From positions 4,114 to 10,968 of the forward strand of contig CADCEQ010000075.1 in the NCBI GenBank assembly GCA_902800435.1: 6,855 bases of DNA, written 5' to 3'. The position numbers were made by a program, and so were the translations under genes. Under the pieces are notes generated by a model, which was not told the origin of the DNA, did not search any database, and worked only from the letters and a program-made list of their open reading frames with translations. How positions within the stretch are numbered: the first letter of the stretch is position 1; every line of letters starts with the position of its first letter. The stretch comes from an uncultured Prevotellaceae bacterium (GTDB taxonomy: Bacteria > Bacteroidota > Bacteroidia > Bacteroidales > Bacteroidaceae). Shown here piece by piece: positions 1-6,371 of the stretch.

Positions 1-1
1 T

Positions 2-1144
2 ACGCGCCGCTACGACATCGACGGCATCCATCTGGACTATATCCGCTACCCCGAAACCTGGAAGGGCCGCAAGAATCCCGACAACATCACACGCATCGTC
101 AGAAGCATTCACGACAGAGTAAAGTATTACAAGCCGTGGGTAAAGCTAAGTTGCTCGCCCATAGGAAAATATGACGACTTGAGTCGCTATCCGTCTCGCG
201 GTTGGAACGCCCACAGAACAGTAGCACAGGACGCACAGGAATGGTTGCGACAAGGACTGATGGACCAGCTCTACCCGATGATGTACTTCAAGGAGAACAA
301 CTTCTACCCCTTTGCCATCGACTGGCAGGAGAACAGCTACGGCCGCACCATCGTCAGCGGACTGGGCACCTACATGCTGCATCCGCAAGAGCGCAACTGG
401 CCGCTGAGCGAGATAAAGCGCCAGCTGCACGTCACCCGACACATCGGCGTGGGACATTGCCACTTCCGCGCTCGCTTCCTGCTGAACAACGTCAAAGGCA
501 TTTATGACTACATGCGACATTTTGACAGCCATCCGGCGCTGACACCCCCCATGATATGGGAACGGAATGTGGCACCCGACGGTCCCTCCACGCTGCAGGT
601 AGTCCGCACGCCACAAGGCGACCGGCTGACGTGGAGCGGTGCGCGCGACTATAGCGACGGCCCATACCTTTTATATAATATATATGCATCGGCCGACGAA
701 CCCGTAGACATCAGCAATCCCGCCAACCTCGTGGCGACACGCTATATGCACACCAGCCTCACCATGCCCGTCAAGTCGGCACATGTTTCCACCCTGTCGG
801 CGCAGGCTGACGCACCCGCACAGCTGCACTATGCCGTGACGGCGCTGGATCGCTACGGCAACGAGAGTGCACCGGCTCGCGAACTGGGAGCTACAGCCTC
901 CGGACACTACGTCTCCGCCGTGCTGCTGCCCAACGACGGACTGTACCTCAACACGCCCCGTCAGCCGCTCGATGCCCGTCTGCTGCAGATTTGCGACCTC
1001 CAGGGCCGCGTGGTCTTCACCTGTCTGTACAAGCCGCAGATTAGCATCGCCCTGTTGCGCGACGGCATGTATATCCTGAAATCGGTCAACAAAAAGGGCG
1101 TTACACAACGCCTGGGCCACTTCATCATCAAACGTAAAGACTGA
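2..1144 (+). CDS. Glycoside-hydrolase-like 10 (GHL10/DUF187) family protein, 3' part, with FN3-like and C-terminal tail domains
   Basis: The frame is open from the left edge, so the N-terminus is missing; 380 residues are visible. The first residues, YDIDGIHLDYIRYPE (residues 4-18), are the hallmark strand of the GHL10/DUF187 TIM barrel (YngK-like proteins), a presumed carbohydrate-active family with little biochemistry. Barrel sequence continues to about residue 170 (for example LMDQLYPMMYFKEN and GVGHCHFRARFLLNNV). Residues of about 189-300 look like a fibronectin type III module (LTWS, YNIYAS, YAVTALDRYGNESAP). The last 80 residues (CDLQGRVV, ISIALLRDGMYILKS, GHFIIKRKD) resemble the beta-sandwich tail of type IX-secreted Bacteroidetes proteins, but the match is degenerate. 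An internal TTG at 179 is not the start, because homologous barrel sequence continues upstream of it. By inference it is exported and acts on a surface or cell-wall glycan. Substrate unknown. Confidence 0.85.
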   Translation, partial: TRRYDIDGIHLDYIRYPETWKGRKNPDNITRIVRSIHDRVKYYKPWVKLSCSPIGKYDDLSRYPSRGWNAHRTVAQDAQEWLRQGLMDQLYPMMYFKENNFYPFAIDWQENSYGRTIVSGLGTYMLHPQERNWPLSEIKRQLHVTRHIGVGHCHFRARFLLNNVKGIYDYMRHFDSHPALTPPMIWERNVAPDGPSTLQVVRTPQGDRLTWSGARDYSDGPYLLYNIYASADEPVDISNPANLVATRYMHTSLTMPVKSAHVSTLSAQADAPAQLHYAVTALDRYGNESAPARELGATASGHYVSAVLLPNDGLYLNTPRQPLDARLLQICDLQGRVVFTCLYKPQISIALLRDGMYILKSVNKKGVTQRLGHFIIKRKD

Positions 1145-1232
1145 ATTAGAAGCAGAAAGTTGCATATTTGCAATTATAAAGAACACTATTCGTTAATTTT
1201 GTCAGTATTTTAAGAATTGAACCGTTAATTTC

Positions 1233-1244
1233 TAACGCCCGTTA
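1233..1244. promoter_or_regulatory. Candidate operator: palindrome TAACG-CC-CGTTA upstream of htrA
   Basis: TAACG (1233-1237) and CGTTA (1240-1244) are perfect inverted 5-mers separated by CC. The half-site CGTTAA also occurs at 1191-1196 and 1223-1228, with GTTAA at 1262-1266 and the reverse form TTAACG at 1299-1304. The cluster lies in the htrA leader region, about 70 bp upstream of the predicted -7 element, a plausible position for an activator site. The repeats are visible; the regulatory role is inference, and AT-rich spacers throw up such motifs by chance. Confidence 0.35.
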
Positions 1245-1284
1245 AGCAACGAGCGCGAAGTGTTAAATTGCGACAAAAACATAC

Positions 1285-1295
1285 GACAAATTGTC
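1285..1295. promoter_or_regulatory. Candidate operator: palindrome GACAA-A-TTGTC at the htrA promoter
   Basis: A perfect 11-bp inverted repeat, GACAA/TTGTC around a central A, overlaps the likely -33 element of the htrA promoter. Another CGACAAA copy lies at 1271-1277, and TTGTCAG recurs at 1199-1205 and 1291-1297. A repressor bound here would block the -33 contact, which would suit a stress-controlled protease gene. The symmetry is seen directly; the function is inferred and no known regulator is assigned. Confidence 0.4.
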
Positions 1296-1323
1296 AGATT
1301 AACGAAAAATGACCCTATATTTG
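1290..1323 (+). promoter_or_regulatory. Bacteroidetes-type promoter of htrA
   Basis: TATATTTG at 1316-1323 matches the Bacteroidetes -7 consensus TAnnTTTG exactly. A partial -33 element (ATTG, 1290-1293) lies 22 nt upstream, slightly beyond the usual 19-21. Transcription would start near 1330 and leave a leader of about 80 nt, the first part of which (1327-1375) is noticeably GC-rich and could fold. The preceding spacer from 1145 holds no gene. It has only a weak hairpin just after the upstream stop (TTGCA-TATT-TGCAA, about 1160-1173) and no clear U-tract terminator. Confidence 0.65.
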
Positions 1324-1411
1324 CACTCGAAATCGGCGAGCGGGCTGCTTGACGCACCTGCCACCAGCGAGTAAGAATATAGTATTAACACATTAAACGT
1401 TGAAAAGAAAT

Positions 1412-2872
1412 ATGAAAAAGATTGTAAAGAGCTTTGTACCGGTGATGTACCTCATGTTCATCGCCTTCTCGGCAGCCAGCTGCAACAAGACGCAGGCTGC
1501 TCCGGCTGTTCCGGCAGGACAACCAGTAGACCTCACCTACGCAGCAGAAAAGTCGCTGCCGGCAGTAGTATACATCAAGTCCGTCACCAACTCGAAGGTG
1601 CAGACGGTTGAGTACAGCGACCCCTTTGAAGACTTCTTCAGCGACCCCTTCGGTGGTTTCTTCGGACGCGGACAGGGTAACAACGGCACCCGCAAGCGTC
1701 AGGTACAGACCCCGAAGCGCGCAGCAGCAGGAAGTGGTGTCATCATCTCGGCCGACGGCTACATCGTCACCAACAACCATGTGGTAGACGGTGCCGACGA
1801 GCTGACGGTAACGCTGAACGAGAACTCGAAGGAATACTCAGCACGCATCATCGGTGCAGACAAGGCCACCGACCTGGCACTCATCAAGATTGACGCCAAG
1901 AACCTGCCCGCCATCGTTATTGCCAACAGCGACGACGTGAAGGTGGGCGAATGGGTGCTGGCCGTAGGAAACCCCTTAGGACTGAACAACACGGTCACCG
2001 CAGGTATCGTCAGCGCCAAGGCTCGCACCATGGGACAGGGTGTCAGCTCGATGATTCAGACCGATGCTGCCATCAATCAGGGCAACTCAGGCGGTGCGCT
2101 GGTTAACACCCGCGGCGAGCTGATTGGCATCAACGCCATGCTGGCTTCACCCACAGGCTCAAACATCGGCTACGGATTCGCCATTCCGACCACCATCGTC
2201 AAGAAGGCCGTCGAGGACTTCAAGAAATACGGTACCTACCAGCGCGCCATGATCGGCATCAAGGGTAGCGACGTCAACGCCTACGTGGACATGGAGAAAG
2301 AGAAGGGCAACGAGGTTGACCTGGGCACCATGGAAGGTATCTATGTCGCCGAAGTGGTCGAGGACGGTGCCGCTGCCGACGCTGGTATCCAGAAGGGCGA
2401 CGTGCTGACCAACGTGGACGGACAGAAGGTAAAGCAGTTCGGCGACCTGCAGGGCATCATCGCTCAGAAACGTCCGGGCGACAAGATTACCGTGAAGTTC
2501 CTGCGCAACAAGAAGGAGAAGTCCGTCACGCTGACGCTGAAGAACGAACAGGGCAACACGAAGGTGGTGAAGAATGCTGACGTAGACGTGCTGGGCATCG
2601 ACGTTCGACCCGTCACGGAAAGCCAGAAGAAGCAGCTGGAAATCAGCTACGGCCTGGAAGTGCTGAAGGTGAACGGCGGCAAGATGAAGGAAGCCGGTGT
2701 TCCCAAGGGATTCATCATTCAGCGTGTCAACGACGACGCCATGAAGTCGTTCGACGACCTGCAGGAGGCTGTCAAGAAAGCCAGCGCCTCGAAGGACCAG
2801 ATGCTGGTCATCCGCGGACTCTTCCCCACAGGCAAGCTCGGAGGATTCGTGGTGTATCTGCAGAATGAATAG
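1412..2872 (+). CDS. htrA: HtrA/DegP-family periplasmic serine protease (Do-like)
   Basis: This is an envelope quality-control protease and chaperone that degrades misfolded exported proteins. Numbered from the ATG at 1412 (486 aa), the trypsin-like domain carries the full triad: His123 (TNNHVV), Asp154 (ATDLALIKID) and Ser226 (NQGNSGGAL). A Phe/Gly-rich insert (DPFEDFFSDPFGGFFGRG) matches the LA-loop region of HtrA proteins. Two PDZ domains follow, at about 276-375 and 390-486, as in DegP/DegQ. The N-terminus is a signal peptide with a cysteine at 24 in SAASC, which fits a permissive lipobox, so it may be a lipoprotein. No acidic run follows the Cys, arguing for a periplasm-facing form. A TTG at 1400 would add only four residues; the ATG is preferred because the KK-rich n-region starts there. 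It appears to be transcribed from its own promoter. Confidence 0.96.
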   Translation: MKKIVKSFVPVMYLMFIAFSAASCNKTQAAPAVPAGQPVDLTYAAEKSLPAVVYIKSVTNSKVQTVEYSDPFEDFFSDPFGGFFGRGQGNNGTRKRQVQTPKRAAAGSGVIISADGYIVTNNHVVDGADELTVTLNENSKEYSARIIGADKATDLALIKIDAKNLPAIVIANSDDVKVGEWVLAVGNPLGLNNTVTAGIVSAKARTMGQGVSSMIQTDAAINQGNSGGALVNTRGELIGINAMLASPTGSNIGYGFAIPTTIVKKAVEDFKKYGTYQRAMIGIKGSDVNAYVDMEKEKGNEVDLGTMEGIYVAEVVEDGAAADAGIQKGDVLTNVDGQKVKQFGDLQGIIAQKRPGDKITVKFLRNKKEKSVTLTLKNEQGNTKVVKNADVDVLGIDVRPVTESQKKQLEISYGLEVLKVNGGKMKEAGVPKGFIIQRVNDDAMKSFDDLQEAVKKASASKDQMLVIRGLFPTGKLGGFVVYLQNE

Positions 2873-2877
2873 ACGAT

Positions 2878-2928
2878 GGGCTATTAGCTAAAGCTAAGGG
2901 CTAAAATCGAAAAGCGAAGAGCTAAAAG
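2878..2928. repeat. Degenerate GCTAA-type short repeats in the htrA-rpoD spacer
   Basis: The unit [AG]GCTAA recurs at 2886-2891, 2892-2897, about 2899-2906 (GGCTAAAA) and 2920-2928 (AGCTAAAAG), with a decayed GGGCTATT copy at 2878-2885. The stretch is non-coding and runs directly into the large inverted repeat. I see no protein or RNA gene in it. Confidence 0.6.
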
Positions 2929-2931
2929 TAA

Positions 2932-2978
2932 AAAAGTAAGCTATTTTTTTGGTCATTCCGAAAAAATAGCTTACTTTT
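2932..2978. terminator. 21-bp-stem inverted repeat, probable htrA terminator overlapping the rpoD promoter
   Basis: The left arm 2932-2952 pairs with the right arm 2958-2978 around the 5-nt loop TCATT. Eighteen consecutive Watson-Crick pairs are followed by one T-G wobble and two G-C pairs. The right arm ends in TTTT, and an A-rich run precedes the left arm, so it could terminate htrA transcripts, although the terminal U-tract is short. The same bases contain the rpoD -33 and -7 elements, so it could equally be an operator or a dispersed palindromic repeat. Confidence 0.65.
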
Positions 2979-2979
2979 G
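2948..2979 (+). promoter_or_regulatory. Bacteroidetes consensus promoter of rpoD
   Basis: TTTG at 2948-2951, a 20-nt spacer, then TACTTTTG at 2972-2979: an exact match to TTTG-N19-21-TAnnTTTG. The predicted start near 2985 gives a leader of only about 20 nt before the rpoD ATG. The -33 element sits in the left arm of the inverted repeat and its loop side; the -7 element sits in the right arm. The primary sigma factor would thus be made from a promoter of the class it reads itself. Confidence 0.8.
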
Positions 2980-3005
2980 CAAGCTGACTACAAAACTAAT
3001 ACGGC

Positions 3006-3869
3006 ATGAGACAACTGAAAATCACAAAATCCATCACCAATCGCGAAAGCGAGGCGTTGGAGAAATACTTGTCAGAAATAGGACGCGAAGAGCTGCTGAG
3101 TTCTGACGAGGAAGTAGAATTGGCTCAACGTATTCGCAAAGGAGACAGCAAGGCTCTGGAACGTCTGACAAAGGCTAACCTGCGTTTTGTCGTTTCGGTG
3201 GCCAAGCAGTATCAGAATCAGGGATTGTCCCTACCCGACCTCATTAACGAGGGTAACCTGGGACTCATCAAGGCGGCTGAGAAGTTTGACGAGACACGAG
3301 GCTTCAAATTTATATCCTATGCCGTCTGGTGGATTCGTCAAAGCATCCTGCAGGCTATTGCCGAACAGAGCCGTATCGTGCGACTGCCGCTGAACCAGGT
3401 GGGCTCGGTCAACAAGATTAACCGCATGCTCAGCAAGTTTGAGCAGGAAAACGAGCGCAGGCCGTCGGTGGACGAGATTTCTGAACAGACCGACCTGCCA
3501 CAGGATAAAGTCGGCGAAGCCATGCTGGCCAGCAACCGCCACGTATCGATGGACGCCCCCTTCGTCGACGGCGAGGACAACTCGCTGCTGGACATTCTGG
3601 TCAACGACAATGCGCCGATGGCCGACCGACAGCTGGTGGTGGAATCGCTGCGGACAGAGATTGACAGCGTGCTGAAGATTCTCACAGAGCGGGAACGCCG
3701 CGTAGTAACAGCATTCTACGGCATCGGACAACCGGAAATGACACTCGAAGAGATTGGCAACAAATATGGTCTGACGCGCGAACGTGTACGACAAATCAAG
3801 GAAAAGGCTATTCGTCGGCTTCGCGGCTACACGAAGAACGAAATCCTGAAAGCCTATCTGGGAGAGTAA
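3006..3869 (+). CDS. rpoD: Primary RNA polymerase sigma factor, sigma-70 family (Bacteroidetes RpoD/SigA)
   Basis: Main sigma subunit that directs core RNA polymerase to housekeeping promoters. At 287 aa it is the compact Bacteroidetes form, with no region 1.1 and no long non-conserved insert. Visible regions: 1.2 (about 12-46, [20 protein letters not shown]), 2 (about 50-125, with the core-binding [18 protein letters not shown] and the -10 recognition and melting helices [17 protein letters not shown]), 3 (about 128-205) and 4 (about 212-275, with the helix-turn-helix [28 protein letters not shown]). All signature segments are intact. The ATG at 3006 is about 20 nt downstream of the predicted transcription start. 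It is the first gene after the htrA hairpin and may be followed on the same transcript by the small exported protein. Confidence 0.97.
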   Translation: MRQLKITKSITNRESEALEKYLSEIGREELLSSDEEVELAQRIRKGDSKALERLTKANLRFVVSVAKQYQNQGLSLPDLINEGNLGLIKAAEKFDETRGFKFISYAVWWIRQSILQAIAEQSRIVRLPLNQVGSVNKINRMLSKFEQENERRPSVDEISEQTDLPQDKVGEAMLASNRHVSMDAPFVDGEDNSLLDILVNDNAPMADRQLVVESLRTEIDSVLKILTERERRVVTAFYGIGQPEMTLEEIGNKYGLTRERVRQIKEKAIRRLRGYTKNEILKAYLGE

Positions 3870-3871
3870 GG

Positions 3872-3938
3872 AGGTAAAAACTCACCCCAACCTCTCCCAA
3901 GGAGAGGGAGTTAGAAGCGAGAAATAATAAGGTAAAAA
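3872..3938. repeat. Small palindromic element bracketed by 9-bp direct repeats
   Basis: CCTCTCC (3891-3897) and GGAGAGG (3901-3907) form a 7-bp hairpin around CAA, inside a C-rich then G-rich segment. The segment is bracketed by identical AGGTAAAAA copies at 3872-3880 and 3930-3938. The hairpin has no U-tract, so it is a poor intrinsic terminator. The arrangement could be a dispersed intergenic palindromic repeat, or a GGTAAAAA-type short repeat interrupted by one. Confidence 0.5.
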
Positions 3939-3954
3939 GTAATATTAACAAAAC

Positions 3955-4446
3955 ATGTCACAAATGAAGTCATTGAAGTATCTGGCCGTTGCGCTGTTGG
4001 TCGCTTTGGCAACAGGCGCAGAAGCCAAGAACATACAAGTACCCCATCTCTATATGTTCGGATTCTCGGCATCTTTTCAGGATTCCACCCTGTATTTTAC
4101 AGACATTCAGGACATTTCTGGCGCCTGGATAGACAAGAAGACGAAATTTCTGAAAGAACGCGAAAACTATTCGTATCAGCTCAAGAACTATCTGACGGAG
4201 CAGGGACAACCCAACCGCGTCTGCATGGTCATCTTCTCTACCAAGAAAGCCAAGGCCGAGAAGAAATACAACAAGCTGCTGAAAAGGTATTCGAGCAACA
4301 CCAAGAAGAAGAAAAAGAATAAAAAGAAGCACGCCGTCTCTACCGCCTTCGACATCAAGTATATCAGTCAAGACGAATTCAAGTTCGAGCGCGTCGATAT
4401 CCAGGAGGAGGAACAGCCGCAGCAATCACAACCGCAGCAGCAATAA
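3955..4446 (+). CDS. Small exported protein of unknown function, Lys-rich segment and Gln-rich tail
   Basis: I do not recognise a named domain. The protein has a convincing type I signal peptide: from the second ATG (3964) it reads MKSLKYLAVALLVALATGAEA with cleavage before KN, so export to the periplasm or beyond is likely. The ATG at 3955 adds only MSQ, and either could be the start. The mature part (about 139 aa) begins with an aromatic-rich, probably folded segment (LYMFGFSASFQDSTLYFTD, then AWIDKKTKFL and NYSYQLKNYL). After that come a basic run (residues 114-122 from 3964, KKKKKNKKK), a short FDIKYISQDEFKFE segment, and a low-complexity QEEEQPQQSQPQQQ end. There is one cysteine in the mature protein. 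No promoter matching TAnnTTTG lies in the 85-bp spacer, so co-transcription with rpoD is possible. Coding looks genuine; function unknown. Confidence 0.8.
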   Translation: MSQMKSLKYLAVALLVALATGAEAKNIQVPHLYMFGFSASFQDSTLYFTDIQDISGAWIDKKTKFLKERENYSYQLKNYLTEQGQPNRVCMVIFSTKKAKAEKKYNKLLKRYSSNTKKKKKNKKKHAVSTAFDIKYISQDEFKFERVDIQEEEQPQQSQPQQQ

Positions 4447-5754
4447 TCAAGGGTTGTTGGCCTCGAACAGTTGCATGCGCTCCTCCAGCTGGGCATATTG
4501 ATGGTCCTCGATGAAGGAAGTGCAGACACGAAGGCCCTCCTGATGAGAACCTGTCGTTATCAGACAGATAGCTGAAACACCATAGTACATCAACTCCTTG
4601 GCCAGCTCACCGCTGGTCATTTTCTTATAGCCGATGGTAAAATAGAAGCCGTCAGCAACAGGCACGTCCAAATCCTTGTCATAGACAATATGGAATCCGT
4701 GGCGGCAGAAAATCTCCTTTAGCTTATGGGCACGCTCGCCATAAACGCTGACCTCCTTGCGGAAATCATATTCACCATCGGTAGCGGCCTTCAGCATAGC
4801 TGCCAGTGCAAACTGAGCACTATGGCTGGTACCGCTACTCAAGGCATAGAGCATGCGGGTTGAGAAGACCAGACCGAAGGGCAAGCCCTCGTAGCGCGCT
4901 GCCAAATCGTCGTAGTGGCGGTGGAACAGCTTGTCGGAAATACAAACCACGCCGATGCGCTCGCCGGCATAGCTGAAAGCCTTCGAGCCGCTGATGAGCA
5001 ACATGTAATTATCGGTATAGCGACCTACCGTAGGCTGATAAGGCGGCTGGAACGGCACGCTGAGATTCTGGCGGAAGTCCATGGCGAAGTAAGCCAGATC
5101 CTCCATCACAATAGCGTCGTATTTGGTGGCCAGCTGACCAATAGCCTGCAACTCCTGCTCGTTCAGACAAATCCAAGAGGGATTATTGGGATTAGAGTAC
5201 ACGATAGCGCAGATATTGCCGTTCTTCAGATAGCTCTCCAACTTCGGACCGAGCTTCTCGCCACGGAAGTCATAGACATCAAAAGTCTCATACTTCACAC
5301 CCATCACCTGCAGCTGCATCTTCTGCACGGGGAATCCCGGGTCAATGAACAGCACGGTATCTCTGCGCTTGTCAGCCTGGGAACAGGTAAGGAAAGAAGC
5401 AAACGTTCCCTGCATGGAACCGGTTACGGGAACACAACACTCGGGAGCGACATCCAGTCCAATGAAAGCCTTCACAAAACGCGAGGCTTCCTGCTTCAAC
5501 TGCGGAGCGCCCTGAATATCGGGATAGGAATGGGCGATGCCAGCCTGCAAAGCTTTAATCTGGGCATCAACACCCACCTGGGCGGCAGGAAGACCGGGAA
5601 TACCCATCTCCATCTTGATAAACTCCACCCCACTCTCCTTTTCCGCCTTTGCAGCCACTTGCTTCACTTCGCGGATGGTGGCTTTTGCAAAGTCGTTGAT
5701 GCCTAAATCGGCTATCAATTTGTCAATTATTTCTCTCTTAATAGGTGTTTCCAT
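4447..5754 (-). CDS. Class I/II PLP-dependent aminotransferase, probably aromatic amino acid type
   Basis: Fold-type I transaminase that moves an amino group between an amino acid and a 2-keto acid, cytosolic. Numbered from the ATG at 5754 (435 aa), the key residues are present: Asn191 in NPNNP, Asp219 and Tyr222 in MEDLAY (PLP ring contacts), the Schiff-base Lys258 in SGSKAFSYAGER, Arg266 for the phosphate, and Arg409 in GLRVCTSF for the substrate carboxylate. An upstream in-frame GTG at 5784 would add ten residues, but it lies inside a tandem repeat, so the ATG (METPIKREII) is the better start. It sits 40 bp after the iorB stop on the same strand. This suggests it makes or uses the aryl-pyruvates handled by IorAB; that specificity is inferred from context, not from sequence. 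Its stop abuts the stop of the convergent gene. Confidence 0.93.
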   Translation of the reverse strand: METPIKREIIDKLIADLGINDFAKATIREVKQVAAKAEKESGVEFIKMEMGIPGLPAAQVGVDAQIKALQAGIAHSYPDIQGAPQLKQEASRFVKAFIGLDVAPECCVPVTGSMQGTFASFLTCSQADKRRDTVLFIDPGFPVQKMQLQVMGVKYETFDVYDFRGEKLGPKLESYLKNGNICAIVYSNPNNPSWICLNEQELQAIGQLATKYDAIVMEDLAYFAMDFRQNLSVPFQPPYQPTVGRYTDNYMLLISGSKAFSYAGERIGVVCISDKLFHRHYDDLAARYEGLPFGLVFSTRMLYALSSGTSHSAQFALAAMLKAATDGEYDFRKEVSVYGERAHKLKEIFCRHGFHIVYDKDLDVPVADGFYFTIGYKKMTSGELAKELMYYGVSAICLITTGSHQEGLRVCTSFIEDHQYAQLEERMQLFEANNP

Positions 5755-5770
5755 TTCTGCGGTAGCAAAT

Positions 5771-5798
5771 TCTTCACTCTTCACTATTCACTCATCAC
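5771..5798 (-). repeat. Tandem heptamer repeat GTGAAGA, four copies, at the iorB stop
   Basis: Read on the minus strand, four consecutive 7-mers are GTGATGA (5798-5792), GTGAATA (5791-5785), GTGAAGA (5784-5778) and GTGAAGA (5777-5771). The first copy contains the iorB TGA stop. The array fills most of the 40-bp gap to the aminotransferase ATG and may set the translation-initiation context. Copy-number change would leave IorB intact but alter that spacing. Confidence 0.75.
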
Positions 5799-6367
5799 TT
5801 AGAACAGGCTGCGCCTATCCCTAACGCCTTGATATTGGCTTCGACAATGGCCTCGCCCTTACGACCGAAAACGCGACGAATGGCATCCTCCAGCTTAACG
5901 TATTCGATGCCTAACGCCTTCTGGGCAGCACCCAGCAAGATGACGTTAGCCGAGCGGGGAACGCCGGCATCCTTTGCCTTCTGTTCAATATCGACGAGAA
6001 TGACATGAGGAAGACTTTCTAAGTCTTTCTTAATTGTCTCAAACTCAGGATAATTTGGAATATTTACAAAAGGAGTACTTGACGTGATAACCCAACCATC
6101 TTTAGCGAGGAAAGGCAGGTAGCGAAGTGCCTCCATGGGCTCCATCGAAATGATGACATCAGCCCCTCCCTTCGGTATCAAATCGCTTTGGATGGGGTCG
6201 CTGGAAATGCGCAGGTTCGACTGCACATCACCACCACGCTGTGACATACCATGAACCTCGGCCTGCTTGATGTATAGGTTCTCCTTCAGAGCTGCCTCGC
6301 CGATAATGGTGGCAATGGAGAGGATACCTTGTCCTCCCACACCGCAAAGTATGATGTCTGTCTTCAT
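5795..6367 (-). CDS. iorB: Indolepyruvate:ferredoxin oxidoreductase subunit beta (IorB)
   Basis: Small subunit of the oxygen-sensitive enzyme that interconverts aryl-pyruvates plus CoA with aryl-acetyl-CoA, CO2 and reduced ferredoxin. The 190-aa protein is a full-length pyruvate/ketoacid oxidoreductase gamma-type domain. It opens with the family's glycine-rich CGVGGQG (residues 8-14) and carries the conserved EVHGMSQRGGDVQS (37-50). Length is normal for IorB. It follows iorA on the same strand after 52 bp and precedes the aminotransferase, so the three are probably one operon. The start ATG at 6367 has no evident Shine-Dalgarno sequence and follows an AT-rich repeat. Cytosolic. Confidence 0.95.
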   Translation of the reverse strand: MKTDIILCGVGGQGILSIATIIGEAALKENLYIKQAEVHGMSQRGGDVQSNLRISSDPIQSDLIPKGGADVIISMEPMEALRYLPFLAKDGWVITSSTPFVNIPNYPEFETIKKDLESLPHVILVDIEQKAKDAGVPRSANVILLGAAQKALGIEYVKLEDAIRRVFGRKGEAIVEANIKALGIGAACSK

Positions 6368-6371
6368 TATT

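Noticed and set aside
179..181. TTG at 179 as a start codon for the first gene
   Set aside because: The same frame is open to the left edge and encodes the conserved DGIHLDYIRYPE barrel motif, so the gene begins outside the window.
668..687. Very AT-rich patch inside the first gene
   Set aside because: It is in frame and encodes part of the FN3-like module (YLLYNIYAS). It contains no TAnnTTTG element on either strand, so it is only a local composition change.
1163..1170. CATATTTG just after the first stop codon as a second promoter
   Set aside because: The first base departs from TAnnTTTG and it lies about 240 bp from htrA, whereas 1316-1323 is an exact match at a sensible distance.
671..1186. 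Minus-strand open frames opposite the GHL10 gene (also 146-616 and 492-689)
   Set aside because: They are shadows of the plus-strand protein, which has family motifs and a consistent reading frame from the window edge to its stop.
3231..3794. 187-residue open frame on the minus strand inside rpoD
   Set aside because: It is fully antisense to the conserved sigma factor, with no domain and no promoter or start context.
3891..3907. Intrinsic terminator of rpoD
   Set aside because: The 7-bp hairpin is not followed by a T-run; the downstream bases are GGAGTTAGAAG, so it was listed as a repeat instead.
4915..5706. 263-residue open frame on the plus strand opposite the aminotransferase
   Set aside because: It is antisense to a well-supported gene with all PLP motifs, shows no recognisable domain, and its Leu/His-rich composition is typical of a mirrored frame.
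5782..5784. GTG start for the aminotransferase
   Set aside because: It lies within the heptamer array and adds a low-complexity MKSEEFATAE leader. The ATG at 5754 starts directly at the helical N-terminus expected of the enzyme.
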